Assembly (NCBI GenBank): GCA_026126345.1
Contig: JAHCJH010000002.1
Coordinates: 1 to 57,852 of the forward strand
Direction of reading: 5' to 3'
DNA: 57,852 nt
Origin: Phycisphaeraceae bacterium
GTDB taxonomy: Bacteria > Planctomycetota > Phycisphaerae > Phycisphaerales > UBA1924
This document shows positions 27,229-34,866 of the stretch, piece by piece. The notes under the pieces are model-generated. The model did not search any database. It had not been told where the DNA came from and saw nothing but the letters and a program-made list of their open reading frames with translations. The position numbers and the translations under genes were made by a program. The stretch's first letter is position 1, and each line of letters starts with the position of its first letter.

Positions 27229-28084
27229 CGACGCCCCGGCTACCGTCGAGCCCAAGCCGCGGATGCTCGGCGGCGTCGGGGCCGGCGCCGTCCGCCGCCT
27301 GCTGGTGACGCCCGCCGACGTGGCCGAGACGCTCACGCTCATGCCGCCCGCCGCCGACGATCCAATCCGCCGCCACCCGCTGCCGGAACGGCTCATCGTC
27401 GCCATCGACGGTCCGGCCGGCACCGGGAAATCCTCCACCGCGCGCACGCTCGCCAAGCGCCTCGGCGTCGAGTTCCTCGACACCGGCGCCATGTACCGCG
27501 CCGCCGCCGCCCTGGTCCTCGACGCCGGCATCGACCCCGCCGACCCCGTCGCCGTCGTCGAGCGCGTCCGCCGAGCCGGCCTCCGCTTCGACTGGACCAC
27601 CGACCCGCCCACGCTCCTGGCCGACGGCCGGTCCATCATGCACCGCCTCCGCGACGCCGACGTCACCGCCCTGGTCTCCCCGCTGGCCGGTCTGGCCGAA
27701 CTGCGGGCCCTCATGGTGGAACTGCAGAAGGACATCGGCCGCGCCCACCCCCGCCTCGTCACCGAGGGCCGCGACCAGGGCTCGGTCGTCTTCCCCGACG
27801 CCGATCTCAAGATCTACCTCTTCGCTGAGGCGCGCGTCCGCGCCGCCCGGCGTGCCGAGCAGCTCCGCCAGGCCGGGCTCGAGGCCGACGAGTTGGCTCT
27901 GGAGCAGGAGATACTCCAGCGCGACCGGTCCGACTCATCCCGCCGCGTCGGCCCGCTCACCTGCCCCCAGGACGCCGTCCGGTTCGACACCTCCCTGCTG
28001 ACCTTCGACCAGGTGGTCGACCGCCTCGAAGCACTGGTCCGCAAGGCCGCCGCTCGGGGCGCAGCGCGCCCGGCGGGGCATTGA
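27206..28084 (+). CDS. cmk: Cytidylate kinase with an N-terminal extension
   Basis: Cmk phosphorylates CMP/dCMP with ATP. Seen are the P-loop GPAGTGKSS (69-77), EFLDTGAMYRA (CMP-binding), TEGRDQGSVVFPDADLKIYLFA and the lid-type RDRSDSSRRVGPL segment. The product of about 292 residues exceeds the usual 220-230 because of about 60 residues before the P-loop, Pro/Arg-rich and without a recognised domain. The start was set at ATG 27206 (overlapping the previous gene); ATG 27341 would give a more usual length. It is followed seven bases later by plsC, a common cmk neighbourhood. Confidence 0.93.
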   Translation: MMPQTKRDDAPATVEPKPRMLGGVGAGAVRRLLVTPADVAETLTLMPPAADDPIRRHPLPERLIVAIDGPAGTGKSSTARTLAKRLGVEFLDTGAMYRAAAALVLDAGIDPADPVAVVERVRRAGLRFDWTTDPPTLLADGRSIMHRLRDADVTALVSPLAGLAELRALMVELQKDIGRAHPRLVTEGRDQGSVVFPDADLKIYLFAEARVRAARRAEQLRQAGLEADELALEQEILQRDRSDSSRRVGPLTCPQDAVRFDTSLLTFDQVVDRLEALVRKAAARGAARPAGH

Positions 28085-28091
28085 GCTCCCC

Positions 28092-28874
28092 ATGCTGCGC
28101 GCCCTGCGCCGGCACAACCCGGGCCGATCGCTCTCGGGCCTGCTCCTCTACGAGTTCTGCTGGCACCTCTGCTGGCTCGGGCTCACGCTGTTCTACCGCC
28201 TGCGCTGCTTCGGCAGCCAGCACGTCCCGGCCGACGGCGCGTTCCTGGTCGTCGTCAACCACCAGTCCCACTTCGACCCCGTTCTGGCCGGCATGGCGAT
28301 GCGTCGCCGCCACCTCAACTTCCTCGCCCGCTCCACCCTCTTCAAGAACCCTCTCTTCGGCGGCCTGATCGCCCGCCTCAACGCCGTGCCCCTCAAGCAG
28401 GGCGAAGGCGACCGCGGCGCCATCCGAACCTCCCTCGAGCAGCTCGCCGAGGGCCGCGCCATGCTCGTCTTTCCCGAAGGCTCCCGCACCGGCGACGGCC
28501 GCATGCACCAGTTCAAACGCGGCGCCTGGCTGCTCATGTCCAAGGCCGGTTGCCCCATCCTGCCCGTCGCCGTCGAAGGGGCCTACGACACCTGGAAGCG
28601 CGGCTCGCCCCTTCCCCGGCTCTTCGGTCGCCGCATCGCCGTGCGCATCGGCCCGCCCATCCCGGCCCAGACGCTGCTGGCCATGCCCGCCGACGAGGGC
28701 CTGCGCTACCTCGCCCGCGTGGTGGACGACCTGCGCCAGTCGCTGGTCGAACCCCTCGAACGCTCGGGCATGCGCCTGACCACCGGCCCGTTCATCGACG
28801 CGGAGGAACCCGAGCCCCCCGCCTCACCACCACCCGGCCATGTGGCCACCGGCCAGAGCCAGCCGGTAGGCTGA
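28092..28874 (+). CDS. plsC: 1-acyl-sn-glycerol-3-phosphate acyltransferase
   Basis: This 260-residue enzyme transfers an acyl chain to lysophosphatidic acid in phospholipid synthesis. The catalytic NHxxxxD motif is NHQSHFD (56-62) and the substrate-binding motif is FPEGSRTGDG (127-136); PILPVAVEGAYD corresponds to block IV. A hydrophobic segment lies at about 17-36. The C-terminal 30 residues are Pro/Gly-rich and overlap the 3' end of the convergent TSUP gene by 51 bases. It forms a likely operon with cmk. Confidence 0.92.
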   Translation: MLRALRRHNPGRSLSGLLLYEFCWHLCWLGLTLFYRLRCFGSQHVPADGAFLVVVNHQSHFDPVLAGMAMRRRHLNFLARSTLFKNPLFGGLIARLNAVPLKQGEGDRGAIRTSLEQLAEGRAMLVFPEGSRTGDGRMHQFKRGAWLLMSKAGCPILPVAVEGAYDTWKRGSPLPRLFGRRIAVRIGPPIPAQTLLAMPADEGLRYLARVVDDLRQSLVEPLERSGMRLTTGPFIDAEEPEPPASPPPGHVATGQSQPVG

Positions 28875-29636
28875 CACCGCCAGGATCACCGCGATCGCCG
28901 CCCGAACCCAGCGCAGCGGCAGCCCGTGGGTCAGCCGCGCCCCCAGCAGCCCGCCCACAATCGCCGTCGGCATCATCGGCAGGGCCATGACGAACGCGTC
29001 GGCCGCGGACTCGTGCTCGTGGTGCAGCGTCGCCAGCTTCAGCCCCGCGCCGATCACCGCCGTGATGCAGATCACCGTGCTGCTGGTGGCGATGGCCTGC
29101 CGCAGCGGCACCCGGCACAGCACCTGCAGCAGCGGCACCTGCAGCACCCCACCCCCAAGCCCCAGCAGCCCCGCGCTGCCCCCGGTCACCGCCGCGCTGG
29201 CCGCCAGCGCCGGCACCGTGACCTTCTCCGCTTCCTGCGGGTGGTCGGCGTGGTCGCCGTACACCTGGTGCACCAGCATGCCGCAGTAGAACAGCAGGAA
29301 CCCCGCCAGCAGCAGCTGCAACTGCCACCCCGGCAGCAGGTTGCTCAGCGCCACCCCCGCCGCCAGCGTGACCCCCGTCACCGGAACCAGCACCGGCAGC
29401 AGGTCGCGCCGCACCGCGCCGGCCCGGGCGTGGCGCAGGGCCGAAGGTATCGCCACCACCAGGTTCACCGTCATCGCCGTCGCCATGTACGCGTGGTGCG
29501 TGGTGTCCCGTGGATATCCGAACAGCATGCCCAGCGCCGGCAGGATCAGGATTGACCCCCCGACGCCCGCGAGCCCACCGAGCAGGCCCGCCGACAGGCC
29601 GATCCCCGCTGTCACGAGCAGTTGCCACGGCTCCAT
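28824..29636 (-). CDS. TSUP/TauE-SafE family membrane permease
   Basis: The 270-residue protein has the two-repeat TSUP layout with about eight hydrophobic segments. Each half starts with a Gly-rich helix: GIGLSAGLLGGLAGVGGSILILPAL (about 10-34) and AVTGGSAGLLGLGGGVLQVPLLQVL (about 150-175). The family exports or imports sulfite, sulfonates or related anions; the substrate here is unknown. A charged His-rich loop (DHADHPQEAE) separates the halves. The ATG at 29636 has no Shine-Dalgarno; TAGGAT lies five bases upstream and a 10-bp inverted repeat lies behind it. It overlaps the end of plsC. Confidence 0.9.
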   Translation of the reverse strand: MEPWQLLVTAGIGLSAGLLGGLAGVGGSILILPALGMLFGYPRDTTHHAYMATAMTVNLVVAIPSALRHARAGAVRRDLLPVLVPVTGVTLAAGVALSNLLPGWQLQLLLAGFLLFYCGMLVHQVYGDHADHPQEAEKVTVPALAASAAVTGGSAGLLGLGGGVLQVPLLQVLCRVPLRQAIATSSTVICITAVIGAGLKLATLHHEHESAADAFVMALPMMPTAIVGGLLGARLTHGLPLRWVRAAIAVILAVSAYRLALAGGHMAGWW

Positions 29637-29641
29637 GCGGG

Positions 29642-29647
29642 ATCCTA
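29642..29647 (-). promoter_or_regulatory. Candidate -10 element TAGGAT, leaderless type
   Basis: TAGGAT on the minus strand ends five bases before the ATG of the TSUP gene. No Shine-Dalgarno is present. Confidence 0.45.
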
Positions 29648-29657
29648 GGTTCGTCGA

Positions 29658-29685
29658 GGAGAATCCCGTGTTCAGGGGATTCTCC
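29658..29685. promoter_or_regulatory. Perfect 10-bp inverted repeat, candidate operator
   Basis: GGAGAATCCC (29658-29667) and GGGATTCTCC (29676-29685) form a perfect dyad around an 8-base spacer. It sits where the -35 region of the TSUP promoter is expected, given the TAGGAT at 29642-29647, so a dimeric regulator bound here would control that gene. As RNA it could also form a hairpin, but it lies upstream of the start and has no T-run. Confidence 0.5.
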
Positions 29686-29906
29686 GTTCACCCCAGATCT
29701 CCTCAGCGTCACGGATCGTCCGCCGAGCGGTCATGCCGCGCCCAAGTCCTTGGTTTCCACGGGCTTACGGCGCATGCTTGGGGCGGTAGACCCGTTCCGC
29801 CAGGATCCCGGGGGCTGGCTTGGCAGCGACCTCCACCCGACTCGTGGCATCCCTCAGTCGTCCAAACCCGATCGCCTGGGTAAAGTGACCGCCAACCAGG
29901 TTCAAG

Positions 29907-30692
29907 ATGGCTCGGAAACTTTACGGCATTCGTTCGGTATCATCCGATACACCCGGGACCATCGAACTGCATCGCATGATCCAGAGACCACGCCAACCCG
30001 CGACCGGCCTTTCCGCGTGGCGGGGCCACGTCATCGACGCGTGCGTGCTTGCGGTTCTCGGGGTCGTGGTCGCGGCGTCCGCCGTCGTCACCAAGGAACT
30101 GCTCGCCCGGGGAGGCAGCCCCAGCCTCGTCGCCCTGACCGGCGATACGCCCGACCCCGCCGTTCCCTCGTGCCGGCCCCTCGAACTGGTCATCTCCGAC
30201 CCGCTGGCTGAGATCCCCGAGGCCGGCGAGCCGCAGGACTCCGGCACCTCCCAAGCCCCCGCGGCCGCCCCGACCCCGGAATTGATCGACGACCTGAGCA
30301 TCCGCTACTTCAACGGCCGCCCCGTTCGGCCCGTCCGCACGGTCTGGATGACCGTCACCGCCTACTCGCCCGACGAGCGCTCCTGCGGTGATTCGGCAGA
30401 CAACATCACCAGCTCGCTCCACCACGTCGAAACGAACGCCCACCGTCTGGTCGCCGCCGACACGCGCATCCTGCCCCTGGGCTCCATGATCACCGTGCCG
30501 GGCTACGACGACAGCCGCGTGGTCCCGGTGCTCGACCGGGGCGGCAAGATCAAGGGCATGCGGCTCGACGTGCTCTTCCCCACGCACGAACAGGCCCGGC
30601 GGTGGGGGGTGAGGCGGCTGGCCGTGACCGTCTGGGACTACGCCGACGGCAACGGCAAGGAAGACTGGCGCCGCCTCCGCGATTCCAAGTGA
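29907..30692 (+). CDS. 3D-domain protein (RlpA/MltA-like double-psi barrel), membrane-anchored
   Basis: The 261-residue protein has a short N-terminus, one transmembrane helix at about 42-62 (DACVLAVLGVVVAASAVVTKEL), a linker rich in Pro/Ala and a C-terminal 3D domain (about 146-255). That domain has WMTVTAYSPDERSCGDSADN, AADTRILPLGSMITVPGY and VVPVLDRGGKIKGMRLDVLF; the three Asp residues of the 3D family are visible. Such domains are related to the catalytic barrel of lytic transglycosylase MltA, so a peptidoglycan role in the periplasm is likely. ATG 29907 lacks a clear ribosome-binding site; ATG 29976 is an alternative. The upstream 270 bases hold only the inverted repeat and a possible TAAAGT. 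Confidence 0.8.
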   Translation: MARKLYGIRSVSSDTPGTIELHRMIQRPRQPATGLSAWRGHVIDACVLAVLGVVVAASAVVTKELLARGGSPSLVALTGDTPDPAVPSCRPLELVISDPLAEIPEAGEPQDSGTSQAPAAAPTPELIDDLSIRYFNGRPVRPVRTVWMTVTAYSPDERSCGDSADNITSSLHHVETNAHRLVAADTRILPLGSMITVPGYDDSRVVPVLDRGGKIKGMRLDVLFPTHEQARRWGVRRLAVTVWDYADGNGKEDWRRLRDSK

Positions 30693-30711
30693 GCCCGGCG
30701 ACCCTCCGACG

Positions 30712-30717
30712 TACCAT
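30712..30717 (+). promoter_or_regulatory. Candidate -10 element TACCAT, leaderless type
   Basis: TACCAT ends six bases before the ATG at 30724, without a Shine-Dalgarno and without a visible -35. Confidence 0.35.
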
Positions 30718-30723
30718 CGCCCG

Positions 30724-31725
30724 ATGATCGCCGGTGCCTCAGACCGCCTGCCGGCGACCATCGCCGAGCTCATCACCCCCGACCTGGCCGCCCGCCTCGA
30801 CGCGCTCGATGTCGTCTCGCGCCGGCTCTTTGCCGGCAAGCTCCAGGGCGAGCGCCGCAGCAAGCAGCGCGGCCGCTCGGTCGAGTTCGACGATTACCGC
30901 GAGTACGTCGCCGGCGATGACCTTCGCCACATCGACTGGAACGTCTACGCCCGCCTCGACCGCCTCTTCATCAAGATCTTTCAGGAAGAGCAGGACCTCG
31001 CCCTGCACATCATCCTCGACGCCTCGCCCAGCATGAACGCCGGCACCCCCGGCAAGCTCGCCATGGCCGCGAGGCTCGCCACCGCGCTGGGCTACGTCGG
31101 GCTGGTCAACAACAACCGCGTCTCGGTCAGCGTCCTGGGCGTCGGCCCGCTCCGCAGGCTCGAGCCGCTCCGAGGCCGGCGGCAGGTGCAGCGACTCGCC
31201 CAGTTCATCCTTGACGAAGCCCTTGCACCCGCCGCCCGTGCCGGGCAGGGCGCGCCCGCGGGCCCGGGGTTCGCCGGTGCGCTTCGAACGCTCGCCGCCG
31301 ATCCCTCCGGCCGGGGTGTCGTCGTGCTGCTCAGCGACCTGCTCATACCCGATCCCGGCTGCTACGCCGAAGGCCTTCGCCTGCTCGCCGGCGGCGCGGG
31401 TCGGACGGGCCAGGACGGCTACGTGCTCCAACTGCTTTCCCCCGGGGAACTCGATCCGGCCGTCGAGGGCCGGCGTGCCGGCGAGAACGGCCCGGGCGCG
31501 ATCGTCGGCGACCTGCGCCTGACCGACGTCGAGTCCGGCCGCGTTGCCGAAGTCACCGTCACCCCCGAAGTGCTCGAGCAGTACCGGCGGTCCGTCCGGC
31601 GGTACATCGACGAAGCCGCGGCGTTCTGCCGAGCCCGGGGCCTGACGCACCAACTGGTTCGCAGCGACGCCGACGTGGCCGGACTGGTGCTCGACGGGCT
31701 GCGGCGGCTGGGCCTGGTGCGCTGA
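30724..31725 (+). CDS. DUF58-domain protein (VWA-like)
   Basis: The 333-residue protein carries the DUF58 signature RGRSVEFDDYREYVAGDDLRHIDWNVYARLDRLFIKIFQEE (about 49-90), followed by a VWA-like core with the MIDAS-type motif DASPSMN (about 98-104) and the strand RGVVVLLSDLLIPD. These proteins usually pair with a MoxR AAA+ ATPase and help assemble or activate other proteins. No MoxR gene is adjacent, although the 3D-domain gene 31 bases upstream is on the same strand. The N-terminal membrane anchors found in longer DUF58 proteins are absent, so it is probably cytoplasmic. Confidence 0.9.
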   Translation: MIAGASDRLPATIAELITPDLAARLDALDVVSRRLFAGKLQGERRSKQRGRSVEFDDYREYVAGDDLRHIDWNVYARLDRLFIKIFQEEQDLALHIILDASPSMNAGTPGKLAMAARLATALGYVGLVNNNRVSVSVLGVGPLRRLEPLRGRRQVQRLAQFILDEALAPAARAGQGAPAGPGFAGALRTLAADPSGRGVVVLLSDLLIPDPGCYAEGLRLLAGGAGRTGQDGYVLQLLSPGELDPAVEGRRAGENGPGAIVGDLRLTDVESGRVAEVTVTPEVLEQYRRSVRRYIDEAAAFCRARGLTHQLVRSDADVAGLVLDGLRRLGLVR

Positions 31726-31731
31726 GGCGGG

Positions 31732-32079
31732 TCACCCGCCGGCGGCGCCGGCCCGCTGCGGGTCCGGGAAGTCCCGATAGAGCGCGCTGGTGAAGTCGGT
31801 CACCATCGAATAGACCGGAGCGTGCAGCCGCTCCACTTCGCCCGTCCGCGTCGCGACGTGCCCGAACGCCCGGTCGAACTGCGCCAGGTCGCGGACCATC
31901 ACGACGATGCAGAACTCCCCGAGCCCCCCGGGCCCGAAGCCGAACTTCCGCCGCGTCAGCGACCACCCCTCGATCAGGTCCTGCGACTGAAGGTGGCCCA
32001 GGTACGCCCGCACGGCCGACGCGAACTCCAGGTCGCGCTTCGAGTCCTTCAGGTTGCACCACATGGTGTAGTAGTTCAT
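31732..32079 (-). CDS. Conserved small protein, probably DUF6614 type
   Basis: The 115-residue protein (starting MNYYTMWCNLKDSKRDLEFA, ending near ALYRDFPDPQR) looks like a small ferredoxin-like-fold protein; from memory it resembles the family called DUF6614. Conserved-looking stretches are GWSLTRRKFGFGP and GEFCIVVMVRDLAQFDRAF. No function is known. It is convergent with the DUF58 gene, six bases apart. There is no Shine-Dalgarno, but TACGCT lies six bases upstream of the ATG. Confidence 0.7.
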   Translation of the reverse strand: MNYYTMWCNLKDSKRDLEFASAVRAYLGHLQSQDLIEGWSLTRRKFGFGPGGLGEFCIVVMVRDLAQFDRAFGHVATRTGEVERLHAPVYSMVTDFTSALYRDFPDPQRAGAAGG

Positions 32080-32085
32080 CGCCGC

Positions 32086-32091
32086 AGCGTA
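32086..32091 (-). promoter_or_regulatory. Candidate -10 element TACGCT, leaderless type
   Basis: TACGCT on the minus strand ends six bases before the ATG at 32079. No Shine-Dalgarno is present. Confidence 0.45.
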
Positions 32092-32110
32092 CCGGGCCGG
32101 TCAAACGAAT

Positions 32111-32144
32111 GCGGCCCCGGCACCATGAAAGGCGCCGGGGCCGC
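32111..32144 (-). terminator. Strong hairpin after the dockerin-type gene
   Basis: GCGGCCCCGGC (32111-32121) pairs perfectly with GCCGGGGCCGC (32134-32144), an 11-bp stem with a 12-base loop. Read on the minus strand it lies about 45 bases after the stop at 32190 and is followed by ATTCGTTTG, which is a weak T-rich tail. It is probably the transcription terminator of the large secreted protein gene. Confidence 0.6.
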
Positions 32145-32189
32145 GGGGGGTGGGGTGCGTGAGGGAACGGGAGCCGAGGCTCGCGCGGC

Positions 32190-34691
32190 TCAGCAGCCGC
32201 CGAAGAAGCGGACGATGAAGAAGTCGAAGTCGGCGCCGGTGATGAAGCCGTCGGGGCCGTAGACGCCCGTGCCGTTGCACAGGTCGGCGATGTACGGGCC
32301 CGAGTCCACCGGCCGGCGCGTCTCCTGGAAGAAGGCCTGGACGAACGCGTCGAAGTCGGCCCCGGTCAGCACGCCGTCCGGCGGGTCAACGAAGGGGTTG
32401 GCGCTCGAGCCGTCCACGATGTCGGCCGGGCAGGGATCCGGCGTGTAGGAGATGTTGAACGAGCCGGTGCCGAAGACGGTCGACGAGTTGCCGGAGATGC
32501 GGATGAGGATCGGATTGTTGTTGTGCAGCTGCAGGTTGGTGATCTGGCTCAGGCCGAAGGCGCAGTTGGTCACGCCCGTGGCGTTGTCGTTGCAGGCCAG
32601 CTCGGTGCCGCCGCACGACGCGAAGATGTTGATCACCGTGTTGATGGTGGCGAAGCCGCAGGTGGACACCGTCAGCTTGCCCAGGCCCGACGGGCTGTTG
32701 GGGGTGAAGCGGTACCACGTGTCGTTGCTCGAGCCGCTGCGGCACGACGCGGTCCCGTCGGTCGTCGCTTCGGTCGTGTCGAAAGCGTTGAGTCCGATGC
32801 CGGCGTCAAGGGCGTTGGCGCAGTCGTTGTTCGTCGGACGGGGCGGCGCCTGGTAGACCGACAGGTTCAGCGTGCCCGCGGGCGTGCTGCTGCCGTTGGC
32901 CGACACGCGGATGAAGATCGGCACGCCCGCCGTCACCGGGTAGCGGTTGAAGCGGCTGGAGCTGTTGAACGCGCACGGGGGCCCGGCCTCGGGCGTCTCG
33001 TTGCACGCCACCTGGGCCCCGCCGCAGGTGTTGAAGATCGCGATCGCCGTGTTGTAGTTCGAAGCGCAGGTGTCGATGCGCGCCTCGCCGGTGAAGGAAG
33101 GCGTGTAGCGGAACCACACGTCGCCCACCGAGTTGGCCGAGCACGACGCGCTGCCGTCGTTGGTCCACGCCTGGCAGATGTTCATCGACACCACGCTCTC
33201 GCCGATGTCCATCGCCGTCAGGCAGGTGTCGTTGCCGGGGATCGGGTGCGCCGTGTTGTCCACCGCCGCGACCGTCGTGATCGAGTCAACCGTCTGCCCG
33301 CCCACGCCGGTGACGCGGCAGAAGTAGTTGCCCGCGTCCTGCGGACGCTGCTTGGTGATCCGCAGCTGGCTGGTCGTCGAGCCGGTGATCACCGAGCCCC
33401 ACGCCGTCGTCACGTTCGTCATCGGCACGCCGTTCTTGTACCACTGGTACGTGAACGGAGCGGTGCCGACCGCCGCGACGTTCAGGATGATCGAGTCGCA
33501 CAGGCTGATGCGCTGCGTCGCCGGGGGCTGCACGCTGATCGCCGGCGGCACGGCGGAGTACCCGCCCGTCAGCTTCACGTACCACGGGCTGCCGCTGCCG
33601 ACGCCGCTGCCGATGCCCGCGATCGTGCTGCCGTCGTCGGAGATCGCCAGCGCCACGCCCAGGTTGAAGCCCGAGATGTTCGCGCCCTGCGACGTCAGGT
33701 AGTTCGAGAGGAACTGCAGCCCGCCCGACTGCGTCCAGATGAACGCGTAGTTGTTGCCGCCCGGGAAGGGGAACTGCGAGTACAGCACCGCGCCCACGAT
33801 CACCGAGCCGTCGGCGTTGCTCGCGTAGGGCGTGATGCGCGACAGCGTGTACCCCGCGGGCAGGCCCGCCGGGGGCGCCGCGGGCTCGGGCAGCGCCGTC
33901 GCCGTCCACACCCCGCCCACGCGCGTCCACCGCGCGCCCTGCAGCGGGAACTCGCCGCTGGTGCCGAAGATCCACTGCCCGTCGGCGCTCACGCCCCACA
34001 GCTCGCCCACCGACGTGTTCAGGATCGTCTCGGTCCAGGTGGCCGTGCCCCCGTCGTACGTCCACACCGTCGGCACGCGCGCGCCCATCTGATCGAAGCC
34101 GACCACCACCGTCCCGTCATCGCTCACGCCGTTGGCCCGGGCCGGGCTCATCCCGACCTCGCCCGGCGTCGGCGGCAGCGCCGGCAGCATCGTCGTCGTG
34201 TTCGTCACCGCGTCGTAGATGAACGCGCGGGCGTTGTTGCCCGCCGCGGCGTTGTACGCCAGCCCCACCTGGTACCGGCCGTTGGCCGACATGTCGCTGT
34301 GCGTGCTCAGCGTGCCCGGGGGGTTCGGCGAGCCCACGCCCGGATTCTCAAACAGCGGCAGGTCCGTCCACGAGCCCGTCACCCACCGGCCGGCGATCGT
34401 GTGCGTCAGCGGGCGACCGTTGTTGATGCCCAGGTTCTGGATGTTGCCGCCGACGATCAGCCCGTCGCCGGAGATGCCCGTGCCCGACTGGCCACCCAGG
34501 GAGTCGATCGTCATCGACCCGCCCGAGAAGTTGTAACGCACCGCCTGGCCGCCGACCGTCGAGGCCATGCGCGAGCCGTCGGTGCTCAACTTGAAGTCGG
34601 CCGAAGTGCCCAGCGAAACGATGCTGGGCTGAGCCCAGACGCTTCCCGCCGCGGCCAAGGTCGCCAGGAGAACTGAAACTGCCTGCCTCAT
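32190..34691 (-). CDS. Secreted multi-domain protein with Ig-like domain and C-terminal Gly-Cys dockerin-type domain
   Basis: The 833-residue protein has a signal peptide (1-20, cleavage after SVWA). A beta-propeller-like region covers about 21-385, with repeats like GVSDDGTVVVGF, GVSADGQWIFG and AISDDGSTIAGIG that recall HAF-type repeats. An Ig-like domain lies at about 386-475 (FTYQWYKNG, DAGNYFCRV). Two homologous Cys-rich beta-sandwich repeats follow (about 485-615 and 625-755; NDTCLTAMDIGES with VGDVWFRYTP, and NNDCANALDAG with NDTWYRFTP). The end is a dockerin-like module with two ADFD loops (GVLTGADFDAFVQAFF, GFITGADFDFFIVRFFGGC) ending in Gly-Gly-Cys. Such GC-type dockerins are known in Phycisphaerales. 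It is likely exported to the surface; binding partner unknown. Confidence 0.85.
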   Translation of the reverse strand: MRQAVSVLLATLAAAGSVWAQPSIVSLGTSADFKLSTDGSRMASTVGGQAVRYNFSGGSMTIDSLGGQSGTGISGDGLIVGGNIQNLGINNGRPLTHTIAGRWVTGSWTDLPLFENPGVGSPNPPGTLSTHSDMSANGRYQVGLAYNAAAGNNARAFIYDAVTNTTTMLPALPPTPGEVGMSPARANGVSDDGTVVVGFDQMGARVPTVWTYDGGTATWTETILNTSVGELWGVSADGQWIFGTSGEFPLQGARWTRVGGVWTATALPEPAAPPAGLPAGYTLSRITPYASNADGSVIVGAVLYSQFPFPGGNNYAFIWTQSGGLQFLSNYLTSQGANISGFNLGVALAISDDGSTIAGIGSGVGSGSPWYVKLTGGYSAVPPAISVQPPATQRISLCDSIILNVAAVGTAPFTYQWYKNGVPMTNVTTAWGSVITGSTTSQLRITKQRPQDAGNYFCRVTGVGGQTVDSITTVAAVDNTAHPIPGNDTCLTAMDIGESVVSMNICQAWTNDGSASCSANSVGDVWFRYTPSFTGEARIDTCASNYNTAIAIFNTCGGAQVACNETPEAGPPCAFNSSSRFNRYPVTAGVPIFIRVSANGSSTPAGTLNLSVYQAPPRPTNNDCANALDAGIGLNAFDTTEATTDGTASCRSGSSNDTWYRFTPNSPSGLGKLTVSTCGFATINTVINIFASCGGTELACNDNATGVTNCAFGLSQITNLQLHNNNPILIRISGNSSTVFGTGSFNISYTPDPCPADIVDGSSANPFVDPPDGVLTGADFDAFVQAFFQETRRPVDSGPYIADLCNGTGVYGPDGFITGADFDFFIVRFFGGC

Positions 34692-34745
34692 GTGGATGCT
34701 CCGTTTGGCCGCCGCGCACCCATGCGCCGACAGCGAAGTTGATGC

Positions 34746-34774
34746 AGATTACCGCCCTTCGATCGTCTCTGCAA
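34746..34774 (-). promoter_or_regulatory. Promoter TTGCAG-17-TAATCT for the dockerin-type gene
   Basis: On the minus strand TTGCAG (34774-34769) and TAATCT (34751-34746) are 17 bases apart. Transcription would start near 34739 and leave a leader of about 48 bases before the ATG at 34691. Confidence 0.55.
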
Positions 34775-34813
34775 GCTTCTTTGGAGAAATTTCTGAGGAT
34801 TTCTTCACTTTGG

Positions 34814-34842
34814 TTGCGTCGGGTCGATCCATCTGCTACAAC
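34814..34842 (+). promoter_or_regulatory. Promoter TTGCGT-17-TACAAC for the gene at 34867
   Basis: TTGCGT (34814-34819) and TACAAC (34837-34842) are 17 bases apart, a good sigma-70-type promoter. The upstream 70 bases are unusually AT-rich, like an UP-element. Transcription would start near 34849, which excludes the ATG at 34843 as start codon. Confidence 0.55.
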
Positions 34843-34866
34843 ATGGGGGAGCAGAAAGCCGGCCCA

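Noticed and set aside
28792-29712. 306-residue minus-strand frame over the TSUP gene
   Set aside because: Gly/Ala/Arg-rich shadow in another frame. The real gene has clear transmembrane repeats.
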